From: Propionibacteriaceae bacterium
Lineage (GTDB): Bacteria > Actinomycetota > Actinomycetes > Propionibacteriales > Propionibacteriaceae
Length of the DNA: 64,000 nt
NCBI GenBank assembly: GCA_031271975.1
Contig: JAISUR010000020.1
Span: 1-64,000, forward strand
Direction: 5' to 3'
The translations under genes were made by a program, and so were the position numbers. Below, piece by piece: positions 28,434-36,933 of the stretch; the first letter of the stretch is position 1; every line of letters starts with the position of its first letter. Under the pieces are notes generated by a model. The model worked only from the letters and a program-made list of their open reading frames with translations. It was not told the origin of the DNA and searched no databases.

Positions 28434-29363
28434 ATGAAGCGCATACTGGTGACTGGAGGAGCGGGATTCATCGGCTCGCATTTGTGCCAACGGCTGCTGG
28501 ACATTGGACACGACGTGCTTTGCGTCGACAACTTCTTCGCGGGCAGCCGTGACAATGTGGCCCACCTGCTGAACCATCCCCACTTCGAGATCATGCGGCA
28601 CGACGTGACCGAGCCGTTGCGCGTCGAGGTGGAGCAGATCTACAACCTGGCCTGCCCGGCCAGCCCGGTCTTCTACCAATCCGACCCGATCAAGACGACC
28701 AAGACGAACGTGCTCGGAGCCCTACATATGCTCGGCTTGGCGCGAAACTTGGGCGCGACCGTCCTGCAGGCCAGCACATCGGAAATCTACGGCGACCCCG
28801 AGGTGCATCCGCAGCCGGAGAGTTACCGGGGCCTGGTCTCGACCACGGGCTTGCGCGCCTGCTACGACGAGGGAAAACGCTGCGCGGAGACGCTCTTCTT
28901 CGACTACTGGCGGCAGCATTCGGTGGCGATCAAGGTGGTGCGGATCTTCAACACGTACGGGCCCCGGATGCGCTCCGACGACGGGCGCGTGGTGCCGTCG
29001 TTCATCACACAGGCGCTGCGCGGCGAAGACGTCACGGTGTTTGGAGACGGGTCGCAGACGCGCAGCTTCTGCTATGTCGATGACCTCGTCGCAGGCTTGA
29101 TCGCGATGATGGAATCGCCAGAGGCGTTTATCGGTCCAGTGAACATGGGCAACCCGCACGAAGTCACTGTGCGGGAACTGGCCGAGACCGTGATCCGCCT
29201 GGCCGGGAGCCATTCCCACATCGTGCACCAGCCGCTGCCCGACGACGATCCCAGGCAACGCTGCCCGGACATCACATTGGCGCGGGATCAACTGGATTGG
29301 CAGCCGACCGTCGGCTTGGAAGAGGGACTGACGCGGACCATCTCCTACTTCTCAGGCCGCTGA
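28434..29363 (+). CDS. UDP-glucuronate decarboxylase-like NAD-dependent sugar dehydratase
   Basis: A 309-residue extended [15 protein letters not shown] (7-18) binds NAD. The segment [20 protein letters not shown] and [18 protein letters not shown] followed by CYDEGKR (catalytic YxxxK) match UDP-xylose synthases (UXS) more closely than dTDP-glucose dehydratases. It would convert UDP-glucuronate to UDP-xylose, or an equivalent 4-keto sugar, for the surface polymer. It follows the initiating transferase by nine bases. Differences from typical UXS are small (SPVFYQ for [20 protein letters not shown]). Confidence 0.83.
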   Translation: MKRILVTGGAGFIGSHLCQRLLDIGHDVLCVDNFFAGSRDNVAHLLNHPHFEIMRHDVTEPLRVEVEQIYNLACPASPVFYQSDPIKTTKTNVLGALHMLGLARNLGATVLQASTSEIYGDPEVHPQPESYRGLVSTTGLRACYDEGKRCAETLFFDYWRQHSVAIKVVRIFNTYGPRMRSDDGRVVPSFITQALRGEDVTVFGDGSQTRSFCYVDDLVAGLIAMMESPEAFIGPVNMGNPHEVTVRELAETVIRLAGSHSHIVHQPLPDDDPRQRCPDITLARDQLDWQPTVGLEEGLTRTISYFSGR

Positions 29364-29364
29364 C

Positions 29365-30495
29365 ATGAACTGGCAGCCGGCTATCCGAATCGCGGGGTCG
29401 CGGCTGCTGCGCGCGGGATTGCGCGTGACGCACCTCGCCGCCTTGTCCGACAAGGTGTTTTTCGACGCTGGAGGGACCTATTCGTGCAGCCCGAAGGCCA
29501 TCTTCCAAGGCCTTGGCGAGGCCAACAGCGTGTGGTCCCTGCACCGGTGGGAGGATTGCCCGCCGGGAGCGCGGGCGGTGAAGTGGGGCTCGCCAGCGCA
29601 CTATTTGGAATTGCTGACCGCCCGCGTGATCGTGGTCAACGCCGCGCTGCGCCCGTTTCTGCCGATCCGGGCGGGGCAGACCGTGATCAACACCTGGCAC
29701 GGCGGCGGGGCGTACAAGCTCACCGGCGGGGGTCGGCGCCTGGACGCGGACATCGTCTACGCCCGGCGCGAATCGGGGCGGACGGCGCTCACCTGGTTCC
29801 TCACCTCCAGCCGGGCCTTTTCCGAAGCCGCCATGTCCGACATGCTCGTGCCGCCCGCCAAACTCCTGGCCACCGGGTTGCCCCGCAACGACGTGTTCTT
29901 CACCGACACCGCGGCCATCGCCGCGGCCACCAGGCGCAAGCTCGGCCTGGGCGACGAGGCGATCGTCCTCTACGCGCCGACTTGGCGCGACGCGAACTCT
30001 CATCCGACACTGTCGGTCCCACAACTGGTCGAAGCCCTGGAAACCCGCTTCGGCAAGCCGTTCCGCTGCCTGTACCGCGGACATCCACGAGCTTTCACGC
30101 CGCGCCCGGCCGGAGCCGCGCTGGACGTGACCGGCTATCCGGACATGCAGGAACTGCTGTGCGCCGCCGACGTCCTGGTGACGGATTACTCCTCATCCAT
30201 CTGGGACTTCTCGTTGACCGGCAAACCCTGCTTCCTGTACGCCCCCGACCTGGCGGACTACACGCTGAGCCCCGGCTTCATCCGCCCCATTGACGACTGG
30301 CGTTTCCCGCTGGCCACCAGCAACGCCGAACTGGTGGCCGCGATCCAAGCATTCGACGCCGCGGGCTTTGCCACCGCGATGGACGCGCACCACGCCGACC
30401 TGGGCAGCTATGAAACCGGCGAGGCGACCCGGGCAGTCTGCGACATCATTGCCCGCGCCTTGCACCCAGACGTCGCGCCGGTGGCAGTCTCATGA
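29365..30495 (+). CDS. CDP-glycerol/ribitol polyol-phosphate transferase (TagB/TagF type)
   Basis: A 376-residue protein with the C-terminal glyphos_transf core: NTWHGGGAYKLTGG (first conserved block with catalytic His), TGLPRNDVFF, VLYAPTWRD, FRCLYRGHP and VLVTDYSSSIWDFSLTGKP. These enzymes move glycerol- or ribitol-phosphate from the CDP carrier onto a growing chain. It begins one base after the UXS-like stop and overlaps the cytidylyltransferase gene by four bases. With that neighbour it indicates a polyol-phosphate component in the polymer. Confidence 0.88.
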   Translation: MNWQPAIRIAGSRLLRAGLRVTHLAALSDKVFFDAGGTYSCSPKAIFQGLGEANSVWSLHRWEDCPPGARAVKWGSPAHYLELLTARVIVVNAALRPFLPIRAGQTVINTWHGGGAYKLTGGGRRLDADIVYARRESGRTALTWFLTSSRAFSEAAMSDMLVPPAKLLATGLPRNDVFFTDTAAIAAATRRKLGLGDEAIVLYAPTWRDANSHPTLSVPQLVEALETRFGKPFRCLYRGHPRAFTPRPAGAALDVTGYPDMQELLCAADVLVTDYSSSIWDFSLTGKPCFLYAPDLADYTLSPGFIRPIDDWRFPLATSNAELVAAIQAFDAAGFATAMDAHHADLGSYETGEATRAVCDIIARALHPDVAPVAVS

Positions 30496-31187
30496 CCACG
30501 CTCGCCATCGTCTTCGCGGCCGGGCTGGGGACCCGGGCCAACACCGACCCCCCGAAACAGTTCGCCACCGTACGGTCCAAACCGGTGCTGGCCCACACGT
30601 TGCAGCGCCTGGACTCCCATCCTCAGATCGACGCGATTTACCTGGTCGCTCCCGCGGCGCATCTGGCCCAGGCGGCGGCGTTGGCCACTCCCAAGGTGCG
30701 CCAAGTGGTGCCCGGCGGCGATTCGGCGCACGCATCCATCATTTGCGGGCTGGAAGCGGCCCGGCCGGATGCGAGCGACGACGACATCGTGCTGTTCCAC
30801 GACGGAGTCCGGCCCGTGATCGACGCCGCGACGATCACCCGCTGTGTGGCCTCGGTACGCGATTTCGGCTCGGCCATCACATCCATACCCGCCTATGAGA
30901 CGGTCGCCGAATCCAGCGACGGCGAATGGGTCGATTCGGTCACTGTCCGCAGCCAGACGTACATCCTGCAAGCGCCGCAGGCGTTTCGTTTCGGCCACGC
31001 CTATGCGCTGAACCAGCGCGCGGTCGCCGACCAGATCGTCGGCCAAGTGGTGGACCAAGCCGAACTGAACCGCCGCTACGGGTACCGGGTACACCTGGTT
31101 CCAGGGCTGCGCGGCAACACGAAGCTCACCACCGCCTACGACCTGGAAGTGTTCGCCGCCTTGGCCGAAGCGGGGGTCTATGAGTGA
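30492..31187 (+). CDS. IspD/TarI-type cytidylyltransferase (CDP-polyol synthesis)
   Basis: A 231-residue GT-A-fold nucleotidyltransferase: CTP-binding FAAGLGTRANTDPPKQF, GGDSAHASIICGLE, FHDGVRPVID and a C-terminal QAPQAFRFG plus NTKLTTAYDLEV. Both IspD (MEP pathway) and TarI (D-ribitol-5-phosphate cytidylyltransferase) share these. The tandem TagF-like and reductase neighbours favour TarI. ATGA overlaps join it to the upstream gene, and its stop overlaps the next gene by eight bases. Confidence 0.85.
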   Translation: MTTLAIVFAAGLGTRANTDPPKQFATVRSKPVLAHTLQRLDSHPQIDAIYLVAPAAHLAQAAALATPKVRQVVPGGDSAHASIICGLEAARPDASDDDIVLFHDGVRPVIDAATITRCVASVRDFGSAITSIPAYETVAESSDGEWVDSVTVRSQTYILQAPQAFRFGHAYALNQRAVADQIVGQVVDQAELNRRYGYRVHLVPGLRGNTKLTTAYDLEVFAALAEAGVYE

Positions 31188-32124
31188 GACCTATCTGATC
31201 ACCGGAGTCTCCGGCCTGATCGGCTCCCGCCTGGCCAGCCTGTTGACGGCTGGTTCCGGGATCTCGGAAGAAGTCCGGCCCAGCCCTGCAAGGGTGGTCG
31301 GCGTGACCCGCGATCCGGAACGGGCAAGGTGCGTCGTTGGGAACGAAGTGACACTGGTGGGCGACCTGGCCGAGTGGAACGAGCCAGTGGACTACCTCAT
31401 TCACGCCGCCGCCCCCACGGCCAGCCGGTTCTTCGTTGAGCATCCCGTCGCGACGATGCAGGCCATCGTCGCCGGCACGCGGCAAGCGTTGGAATGGGCC
31501 CGGGAGCATCCGGTCAAAGCACTGGCGTGCCTGTCCAGCCTGGAGGTCTACGGGGTTCCGACCCAGCCGGGCAAGCTCGCCGAAGCGGACTTGGGCTACC
31601 TCGACCCCCGCGACGTGCGCAGCAGCTATCCGCAGGCCAAACGGCTCGCCGAGACGATGTGCGCCGCCTATGCGCGCGAATTCAAAGTGCCCGCCCGTAT
31701 CGTGCGTTTGTCCTGTGTGGTGGGGCCGCCGGTCGACGAGGCAGACGTGCGCTTCACCGCGCAAGTAGTGCGGGCCATGCGTAGCGGCGCGGCGGTCGCG
31801 TTGGCCACACCGGGCAGATCGGCGCGCTCCCACATCGGGTTGGATGACGCCGTTGCCGCCATCGTGGCCGTGTTGCGATGTGGCGCCGACGGCGAGGCCT
31901 ACAACGCGGCCAACGAAGCGGCATTCTGCTCGATCCGGGAGTTCGCGGAAACGGCGGCTGCGCTGGTCGGGGCCCAGGTGGCTGAGCCAGGCCCCGGTTC
32001 AGGCAGCGGCGAATACCTGTCTGAGCGGGCCGTCGAATTGGATACCGGAAAGCTACGGGCATTGGGGTGGGCGCCGACGCAGTCGTTGGAGCAAATGCTG
32101 CGGAGCGCCGCTAGCTTGGTCTGA
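31180..32124 (+). CDS. NAD(P)-dependent epimerase/reductase partner of the cytidylyltransferase
   Basis: A 314-residue extended SDR: TGVSGLIGSRLASLL, LIHAAAPTASRFF, LSSLEVYGVP and catalytic SSYPQAKR (YxxxK). It overlaps the cytidylyltransferase by eight bases, an arrangement recalling fused or paired CDP-ribitol-forming systems such as Bcs1, in which an SDR reduces ribulose-5-phosphate. However, the motifs are those of a sugar epimerase/dehydratase. Either it makes the polyol phosphate or it modifies another sugar. No TarJ-type medium-chain dehydrogenase is present in the locus. Confidence 0.75.
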   Translation: MSETYLITGVSGLIGSRLASLLTAGSGISEEVRPSPARVVGVTRDPERARCVVGNEVTLVGDLAEWNEPVDYLIHAAAPTASRFFVEHPVATMQAIVAGTRQALEWAREHPVKALACLSSLEVYGVPTQPGKLAEADLGYLDPRDVRSSYPQAKRLAETMCAAYAREFKVPARIVRLSCVVGPPVDEADVRFTAQVVRAMRSGAAVALATPGRSARSHIGLDDAVAAIVAVLRCGADGEAYNAANEAAFCSIREFAETAAALVGAQVAEPGPGSGSGEYLSERAVELDTGKLRALGWAPTQSLEQMLRSAASLV

Positions 32125-32159
32125 GAGTGGCTGGTGGCTAGACGGAGAGCTGCGCGTTC

Positions 32160-33128
32160 TCAATCGGCGAATTGCCGCAAGAACTCCGCTATGGCCGCGG
32201 AAGGAAGCCGGATGCTGGTCGGGAACTGCGAATTGACCAGGGTTTCCAGGGCCGCCACGTCGCCGCGGCGCACGCAGGGCACGCCGTGGGTGGCCTGCAG
32301 GCCGAGGGCCCGTCCGTCTATGTCCAGGGCGATGGAGCGCACCGCGTGTTGCAGGGCATATGCGGCCCCGTGCAAGCGCGTGCCTATGTAGTCGACGCCG
32401 CCTTCGCTGAGCACTTGCGACAGGGCTGGCAGCGAGTAAATCCGCTGTCCGCCCGGGCCGGCCAAGCTCGTCCAGTAGGCGTCGTCCCCGACGGTGCCTT
32501 GGCACCAGAAGATGACCTCCGCGTAGTTGCGTTTGGCAAGGTCGGCCAAGGCGCGGTCGGCCGCCACATCGCGCTGTTTGCGGTGGGACGACAGCGAGAC
32601 CACCACGCGGTCTGCTTTGCCCTGCGGGATGGCGGCGCACACTCGGTCGCTGACTCCCCAAAGCGACGGGCATCCAGTGACGAGCGCGCGAAACCCCAGG
32701 GATTCCAGCAACTCCCGAGTGCGTTCGTCCCGCACGGAATGGGCCACGCCGCTGGTCAGCGCGCTGCGATACAGCCAGGCGGTGTACGGATCGGGGCGCC
32801 CGCCGACCCGGCCCGCGCCCACCAAGATGCTGCCGCGATACAGCCGCAGGTTGGGCGGGCCGAGCTGCCACCACGGCGCCCAGGTGAGCGCGTGCGGTAC
32901 CAGGCACGCCGTCCCGCCGATGAATTTGAGGTCGGCGGCGTCGGCAAAGCGCCGCTTCGAGCCGTAGACCGATTGCCGCCAGGTGAGATTTTGCAGATGA
33001 GTGGCGAAACGCAGCACGCAGGACTGCTCCAATACGGGGGCCAGCCCGCGCTCCACACCTTGCATCACGATCAAGTCGCCCAAGTTTCCCGAGCCGACAG
33101 CGGTGTCGAACAGGACCACTTGTCTCAC
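32160..33128 (-). CDS. Polysaccharide pyruvyl transferase family protein
   Basis: A 322-residue protein of the pyruvyl transferase family (PF04230; CsaB, WcaK, GumL relatives), which adds pyruvate ketals from PEP to surface glycans. The start VRQVVLFDTAVGSGNLGDL carries the nucleotide-like GNLGD motif; YIGTRLHGAAYALQ is the family C-terminal block. I chose GTG 33128 because TAGAGT lies seven bases upstream (leaderless) and the family begins here; ATG 33158 is an alternative. It is the only minus-strand gene in the locus and is divergent from the GT2 array. Confidence 0.82.
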   Translation of the reverse strand: MRQVVLFDTAVGSGNLGDLIVMQGVERGLAPVLEQSCVLRFATHLQNLTWRQSVYGSKRRFADAADLKFIGGTACLVPHALTWAPWWQLGPPNLRLYRGSILVGAGRVGGRPDPYTAWLYRSALTSGVAHSVRDERTRELLESLGFRALVTGCPSLWGVSDRVCAAIPQGKADRVVVSLSSHRKQRDVAADRALADLAKRNYAEVIFWCQGTVGDDAYWTSLAGPGGQRIYSLPALSQVLSEGGVDYIGTRLHGAAYALQHAVRSIALDIDGRALGLQATHGVPCVRRGDVAALETLVNSQFPTSIRLPSAAIAEFLRQFAD

Positions 33129-33198
33129 GCCGAAAACTCTACCCGTATCAGCTACCATGAGGTATCGCCCCGGATGCCTCACGGGACTGGAGGATGAG

Positions 33199-34125
33199 TT
33201 GCCCAAGCTGCCTGCCTATCCGGTTTTCTCGCTGATCATTCCCGTGCACGACTCGGCGGACTTCGCAGGCAGGCTTTTCGACTCCATCCCGGTCCGCGAC
33301 GACCTTGAGGTGATCGTGATCGACGACCGGAGCACACTCGAGCAGGCCAAGGACACCCGTGCGGCATTGGAGGCACGCGGTTTCCCTCACCGCCAATGGC
33401 TGCCCAACCAGCAGCGGCCCGGCCCGGGCGGGGCGCGCAACACCGGCTTGGACCACGCGCGGGGCCGTTGGATCGTCTTCGCGGACAGCGACGACTACTT
33501 CACGGCCGCTTTCCCGGCCGCCCTGGACACCTACGCGGATGCCCCCTGCGACATGGTCCTGTTCCGGCCGGGCACCGCGCCCAACCCGGCAGGCAGGTCT
33601 CGCACCGCAGACCAGGAGAGGATCTTCGATGCGGGCGATGTCAACGTGGTCGGCTTCAACACCAACACGGTCTGGGGCCGATTCGCGCGCCGAGACTTGA
33701 TTGAGCGGGGCTGCCTGCGCTTCCACGAGACGATGGTCAGCGAGGACGTTGCGTTCGCCGTGAGCTGTTTCGCGAACGCGCGAACACCGGTGCTGGACGC
33801 CGCGGTCATCTATCTGAAGACGATCCGGGAAGGGTCGTTGATGGAACACCCCTACACGATGGCGGAGCAGTTGACACAGGCGTCAGCCATGGTCGAAAAG
33901 GCAGCCATCCAACGCCGGGCGGCGCCGCGCGACATCCTGCCGACAGTGGTTCCACCGGGACGTTGGCTGCTTGCCCGCGCTTGGCGCACCCACGGCTGGC
34001 GCGGCCTGTCCCGAATGGCCCCGCGCGTGATCGGCCGCGGCCTGTACCTCAGCCGCGAAAAGAACCTGACCCGGGTGCGGCTGGCTCTGGGCATCCGGCG
34101 CGTCTGGGAACGGGGCCGCGCGTGA
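33199..34125 (+). CDS. GT2 glycosyltransferase, first of four tandem paralogues
   Basis: A 308-residue GT-A enzyme: FSLIIPVHDSADFAGRLFDS, VIVIDDRSTLEQA, GPGGARNTGLDHARG and metal-binding VFADSDDYF (DxD). Then comes an acceptor part with SEDVAFAVSCFA and a C-terminal basic helical tail. TTG 33199 is the probable start: GGAGG lies six bases upstream and residue order matches the paralogues; an in-frame ATG at 33157 has no such site. A plus-strand -10, TACCAT (33153-33158), would give a short leader. Its GTGA junction couples it to the next GT2. Confidence 0.84.
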   Translation: MPKLPAYPVFSLIIPVHDSADFAGRLFDSIPVRDDLEVIVIDDRSTLEQAKDTRAALEARGFPHRQWLPNQQRPGPGGARNTGLDHARGRWIVFADSDDYFTAAFPAALDTYADAPCDMVLFRPGTAPNPAGRSRTADQERIFDAGDVNVVGFNTNTVWGRFARRDLIERGCLRFHETMVSEDVAFAVSCFANARTPVLDAAVIYLKTIREGSLMEHPYTMAEQLTQASAMVEKAAIQRRAAPRDILPTVVPPGRWLLARAWRTHGWRGLSRMAPRVIGRGLYLSREKNLTRVRLALGIRRVWERGRA

Positions 34126-35072
34126 TCAACTACTCCATCATCATCGGCGCCTATAACGAGGCGGATTGGATCGGCCCGCTGCTGGATTCGATTCCGCGCC
34201 GCGACGACGTCGAGGTGCTGTTGGTCGACGACCATTCCGACCCGGAACAGACGGCGGCCATGCGGCGGCGGCTAGCGGAACGGCGCTTCCCATACGCCAG
34301 CTACTTGGCCAATACCGGGAAGCAAGGCCTGGGCACCACCCGCAACGTCGGCATTGCGGCGGCGCAAGGCAAATGGCTGGTTTTCGCCGACGCGGACGAC
34401 AGTTTCACCCCCGCCTTCGCGGCGGCTCTGGACAGGTACGCCGAGTCGTCGGCCGACCAGGTGCTGTTTCTGCCCCAGACGGCTCCGAACCCATGGGGGG
34501 CGTCGCGAACCTTGGCTTCGGAACGCCTCTTCGAGGCTGGTGACGCCGCCGTGGCCGGCTACCGGATCGCTTCGGCCGCTTCCCGCTTCGTCAAACGCGA
34601 ACTGGTGGAACGTCGCGGCATCCGCTTTTCGGAGGTCCCCATCGGAGAGGACACCATGTTCTCCGTGCAGGTGATGGTCAATGCCACCGACGTCCGGCTG
34701 GACCACACCCCCATCTACACGATTGCGATCCGGGAGGGGTCGCTTTATCACCGGCGCCGCACGATGCCGCAGTTGCTGGCAACCGTCGACCTGCAACTCG
34801 CCAAGGCTCGCTATCTGCGCGAACACGTGTTCGACCGGGCTCTGTTGCGAAAAGCGCTGCCCAGCAAAGGCCGGCACCTGCGGATGGGGCTGGTGTGGCA
34901 CGGTCCCGGGGGGCTGTTCCGGGTGTGGCTGCGCTATCTGGGCCACGGCCTCCCGCTATCCAAGCAGAACCCCGGCGAGACCCTGCGGAACATCGTCGAA
35001 ACGCTGCGCCTGGCTGTAGTTGAGCGTGACGGCTACCTCCCGCTCCAAGTACCGCGGAAGACCGCCCCATGA
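34122..35072 (+). CDS. GT2 glycosyltransferase, second paralogue
   Basis: A 316-residue homologue of its neighbours: NYSIIIGAYNEADWIGPLLD, VLLVDDHSDPEQT, GLGTTRNVGIAAAQG, VFADADDSF and VPIGEDTMF. The GTG start at 34122 overlaps the stop of the first copy. GTTRNVG replaces the GARNTG of the other three copies and the DxD reads DADD, so this copy may differ in donor or linkage. The C-terminal region is longer and basic. A four-base ATGA overlap leads into the third copy. Confidence 0.85.
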   Translation: MINYSIIIGAYNEADWIGPLLDSIPRRDDVEVLLVDDHSDPEQTAAMRRRLAERRFPYASYLANTGKQGLGTTRNVGIAAAQGKWLVFADADDSFTPAFAAALDRYAESSADQVLFLPQTAPNPWGASRTLASERLFEAGDAAVAGYRIASAASRFVKRELVERRGIRFSEVPIGEDTMFSVQVMVNATDVRLDHTPIYTIAIREGSLYHRRRTMPQLLATVDLQLAKARYLREHVFDRALLRKALPSKGRHLRMGLVWHGPGGLFRVWLRYLGHGLPLSKQNPGETLRNIVETLRLAVVERDGYLPLQVPRKTAP

Positions 35073-35998
35073 CTACCACGACGCCCGCCTACTCCATCAT
35101 CGTTCCCGTCCACAACTCGTCCGCGCACATCGCGCCCCTGCTGGATTCCATCCCGCGCCGCGACGACGTGGAGGTCATCTTGGTCGATGACCGCAGCACC
35201 CCCGAAGAGGCAGCCGAAACCTGGGCACTGGCTCAGAGTCGGGCGTTTCCCCACCTGGTGACTTTGACCAACGTGCGCACACCGGGGCCCGGCGGGGCTC
35301 GCAATACGGCGTTGGAGGCGGCCCGGGGCCGCTGGATCGTGTTCGCGGATTCCGATGATGCCTTCACGGACCAGTTCGGCCCGGCCCTGGACCGCTACGC
35401 GGCAGCTGACACCGACCTCGTCGTGTTCCGCCCCAAGACCACCCCCGGGGGAGTCCGCACCACTGCGATGGAGGTGCTCTTCGATGCCGGGGACTTGGAC
35501 ATCTACACCGCGCGGCACCAAGAACTGTGGGCGCGGTTCGTCCGGCGCGAGTTGATCGCGCTCCATGGCCTGCGGTTGAACGAGGACTGCTTGGTCATGG
35601 ACGACGTGCTGTTCTCGTTGGATGCGGTGAAGTGGGCACGCTCCGCCGTCCAGGACGCGAACGCCATCTACCAGGTGTCCGAGCGAGTCGGTTCGCTCAC
35701 TGCCCGACTGCTCAGCGTGGAAGAGTTACTTCAGATCGCGCGGGTCCGGGTCGCCCAGGCCGCGTTTCTGCGCGATTGGCTGCCCGCGGACAGACTGCCC
35801 GAAGCCCTGCCCACCTGCGGCCAGTTGCTGTTGAAGTCGCTCGTGTGGCACGGCCCGAAAGCCGTGGCGGCGATCGCCAAAGAACTGCGCGGACATCAGG
35901 TGCCGTTGACACGCCACGCGAATCCGCTCACTTGGCTGGGCAAGGCGGCGAAGGTCGTCCGAACGGCTCCGGCGGTACGCCGCGGGGGGAGTCGGTGA
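35069..35998 (+). CDS. GT2 glycosyltransferase, third paralogue
   Basis: A 309-residue enzyme: YSIIVPVHNSSAHIAPLLDS, VILVDDRSTPEEA, GPGGARNTALEAARG, VFADSDDAF and LNEDCLVMDDVLF. Same architecture and length as the flanking copies, with the LLLKSLVWHGPKAV tail block. Coupled to both neighbours by overlapping start and stop codons (ATGA upstream, TGATG downstream). Confidence 0.85.
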   Translation: MTTTTPAYSIIVPVHNSSAHIAPLLDSIPRRDDVEVILVDDRSTPEEAAETWALAQSRAFPHLVTLTNVRTPGPGGARNTALEAARGRWIVFADSDDAFTDQFGPALDRYAAADTDLVVFRPKTTPGGVRTTAMEVLFDAGDLDIYTARHQELWARFVRRELIALHGLRLNEDCLVMDDVLFSLDAVKWARSAVQDANAIYQVSERVGSLTARLLSVEELLQIARVRVAQAAFLRDWLPADRLPEALPTCGQLLLKSLVWHGPKAVAAIAKELRGHQVPLTRHANPLTWLGKAAKVVRTAPAVRRGGSR

Positions 35999-36933
35999 TG
36001 GAACAGTTGGCATATTCGCTGATCATCCCGGTGCACAACTCGGCCGGCTATGTGAACACGTTGTTCGAGTCAATTCCGCACCGCGCCGACCTTGAAGTGA
36101 TCGTGGTGGACGACCGCAGTGAGCCAGAACAAGCTGCCCGGACCCGCGAATTGCTCGACGCGCAGGCTTTCCCACACTCCCGTTTCTTGCAGAATCTGCG
36201 CGGGCCCGGAGCCGGGGGAGCCCGCAATACCGGCATGGATCACGCCCGCGGCAGGTGGCTGGTGTTCGCCGACAGTGACGACAGCTTCACCGCCGAGTTC
36301 GACGCCGCCTTGACCCGCTGGGCCGACACGGCCTGCGACATTGTCCTGTTCCGGCCGTATGCCGCCGCCGACCAAGCCAGCCAAGACGCGATTACTTACT
36401 TGCTTCCGGTATTCGACTCGGGGGACGCCTTCGCCTACGGTTTGCTTTCCCACCATGTCTTGTGGCGGTTTGTGAGGCGCGACTTAGTGGAGTTGGGCGC
36501 CATCCGGTGTACGGAAAGCAGCGTTGGAAACGACACCTGGTTCGCCTTGAGCGCAGTTTCCGCCGCAACTACTTTGCGTCAGGACCCGACGCCGATCTAC
36601 CGGCACCAGATCCGCAAAGGCTCGCTGACTCAACACGCGCATTCCTTCGGCGAGTTGGCGGCAAGGGCCGACATCCAAGTGGCGGCGGCAAAGCTGATTC
36701 GCCATGCCGCACCGAAAGAGCTCTGGCGGGTGGCCCTTCCCACAAAGGACTGGCTTCTCGTGCGGGCGTTGGCGTGGTGCGGGCCACTGGGCTATCTGCG
36801 GCTGGCGGCGCGGCTGGCCGGCCACGGCCTCCCCTATTCGCGTGCCGCCCGGAACCCGATCCTGCTGGCTTGGAACACGCTGCGCCGAGCCGCGATCGTG
36901 GCCAGACGCACCGGGTGGAGCGGCCATGGCTGA
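35998..36933 (+). CDS. GT2 glycosyltransferase, fourth paralogue
   Basis: A 311-residue enzyme: MEQLAYSLIIPVHNSAGYVN, VIVVDDRSEPEQA, GPGAGGARNTGMDHARG, VFADSDDSF and VGNDTWFALSA. It starts at ATG 35998 within TGATG. Very similar to the first copy over the nucleotide-binding part, so the array probably arose by repeated gene duplication. The Wzy-like gene starts inside its 3' end (8-base overlap). Confidence 0.85.
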   Translation: MEQLAYSLIIPVHNSAGYVNTLFESIPHRADLEVIVVDDRSEPEQAARTRELLDAQAFPHSRFLQNLRGPGAGGARNTGMDHARGRWLVFADSDDSFTAEFDAALTRWADTACDIVLFRPYAAADQASQDAITYLLPVFDSGDAFAYGLLSHHVLWRFVRRDLVELGAIRCTESSVGNDTWFALSAVSAATTLRQDPTPIYRHQIRKGSLTQHAHSFGELAARADIQVAAAKLIRHAAPKELWRVALPTKDWLLVRALAWCGPLGYLRLAARLAGHGLPYSRAARNPILLAWNTLRRAAIVARRTGWSGHG

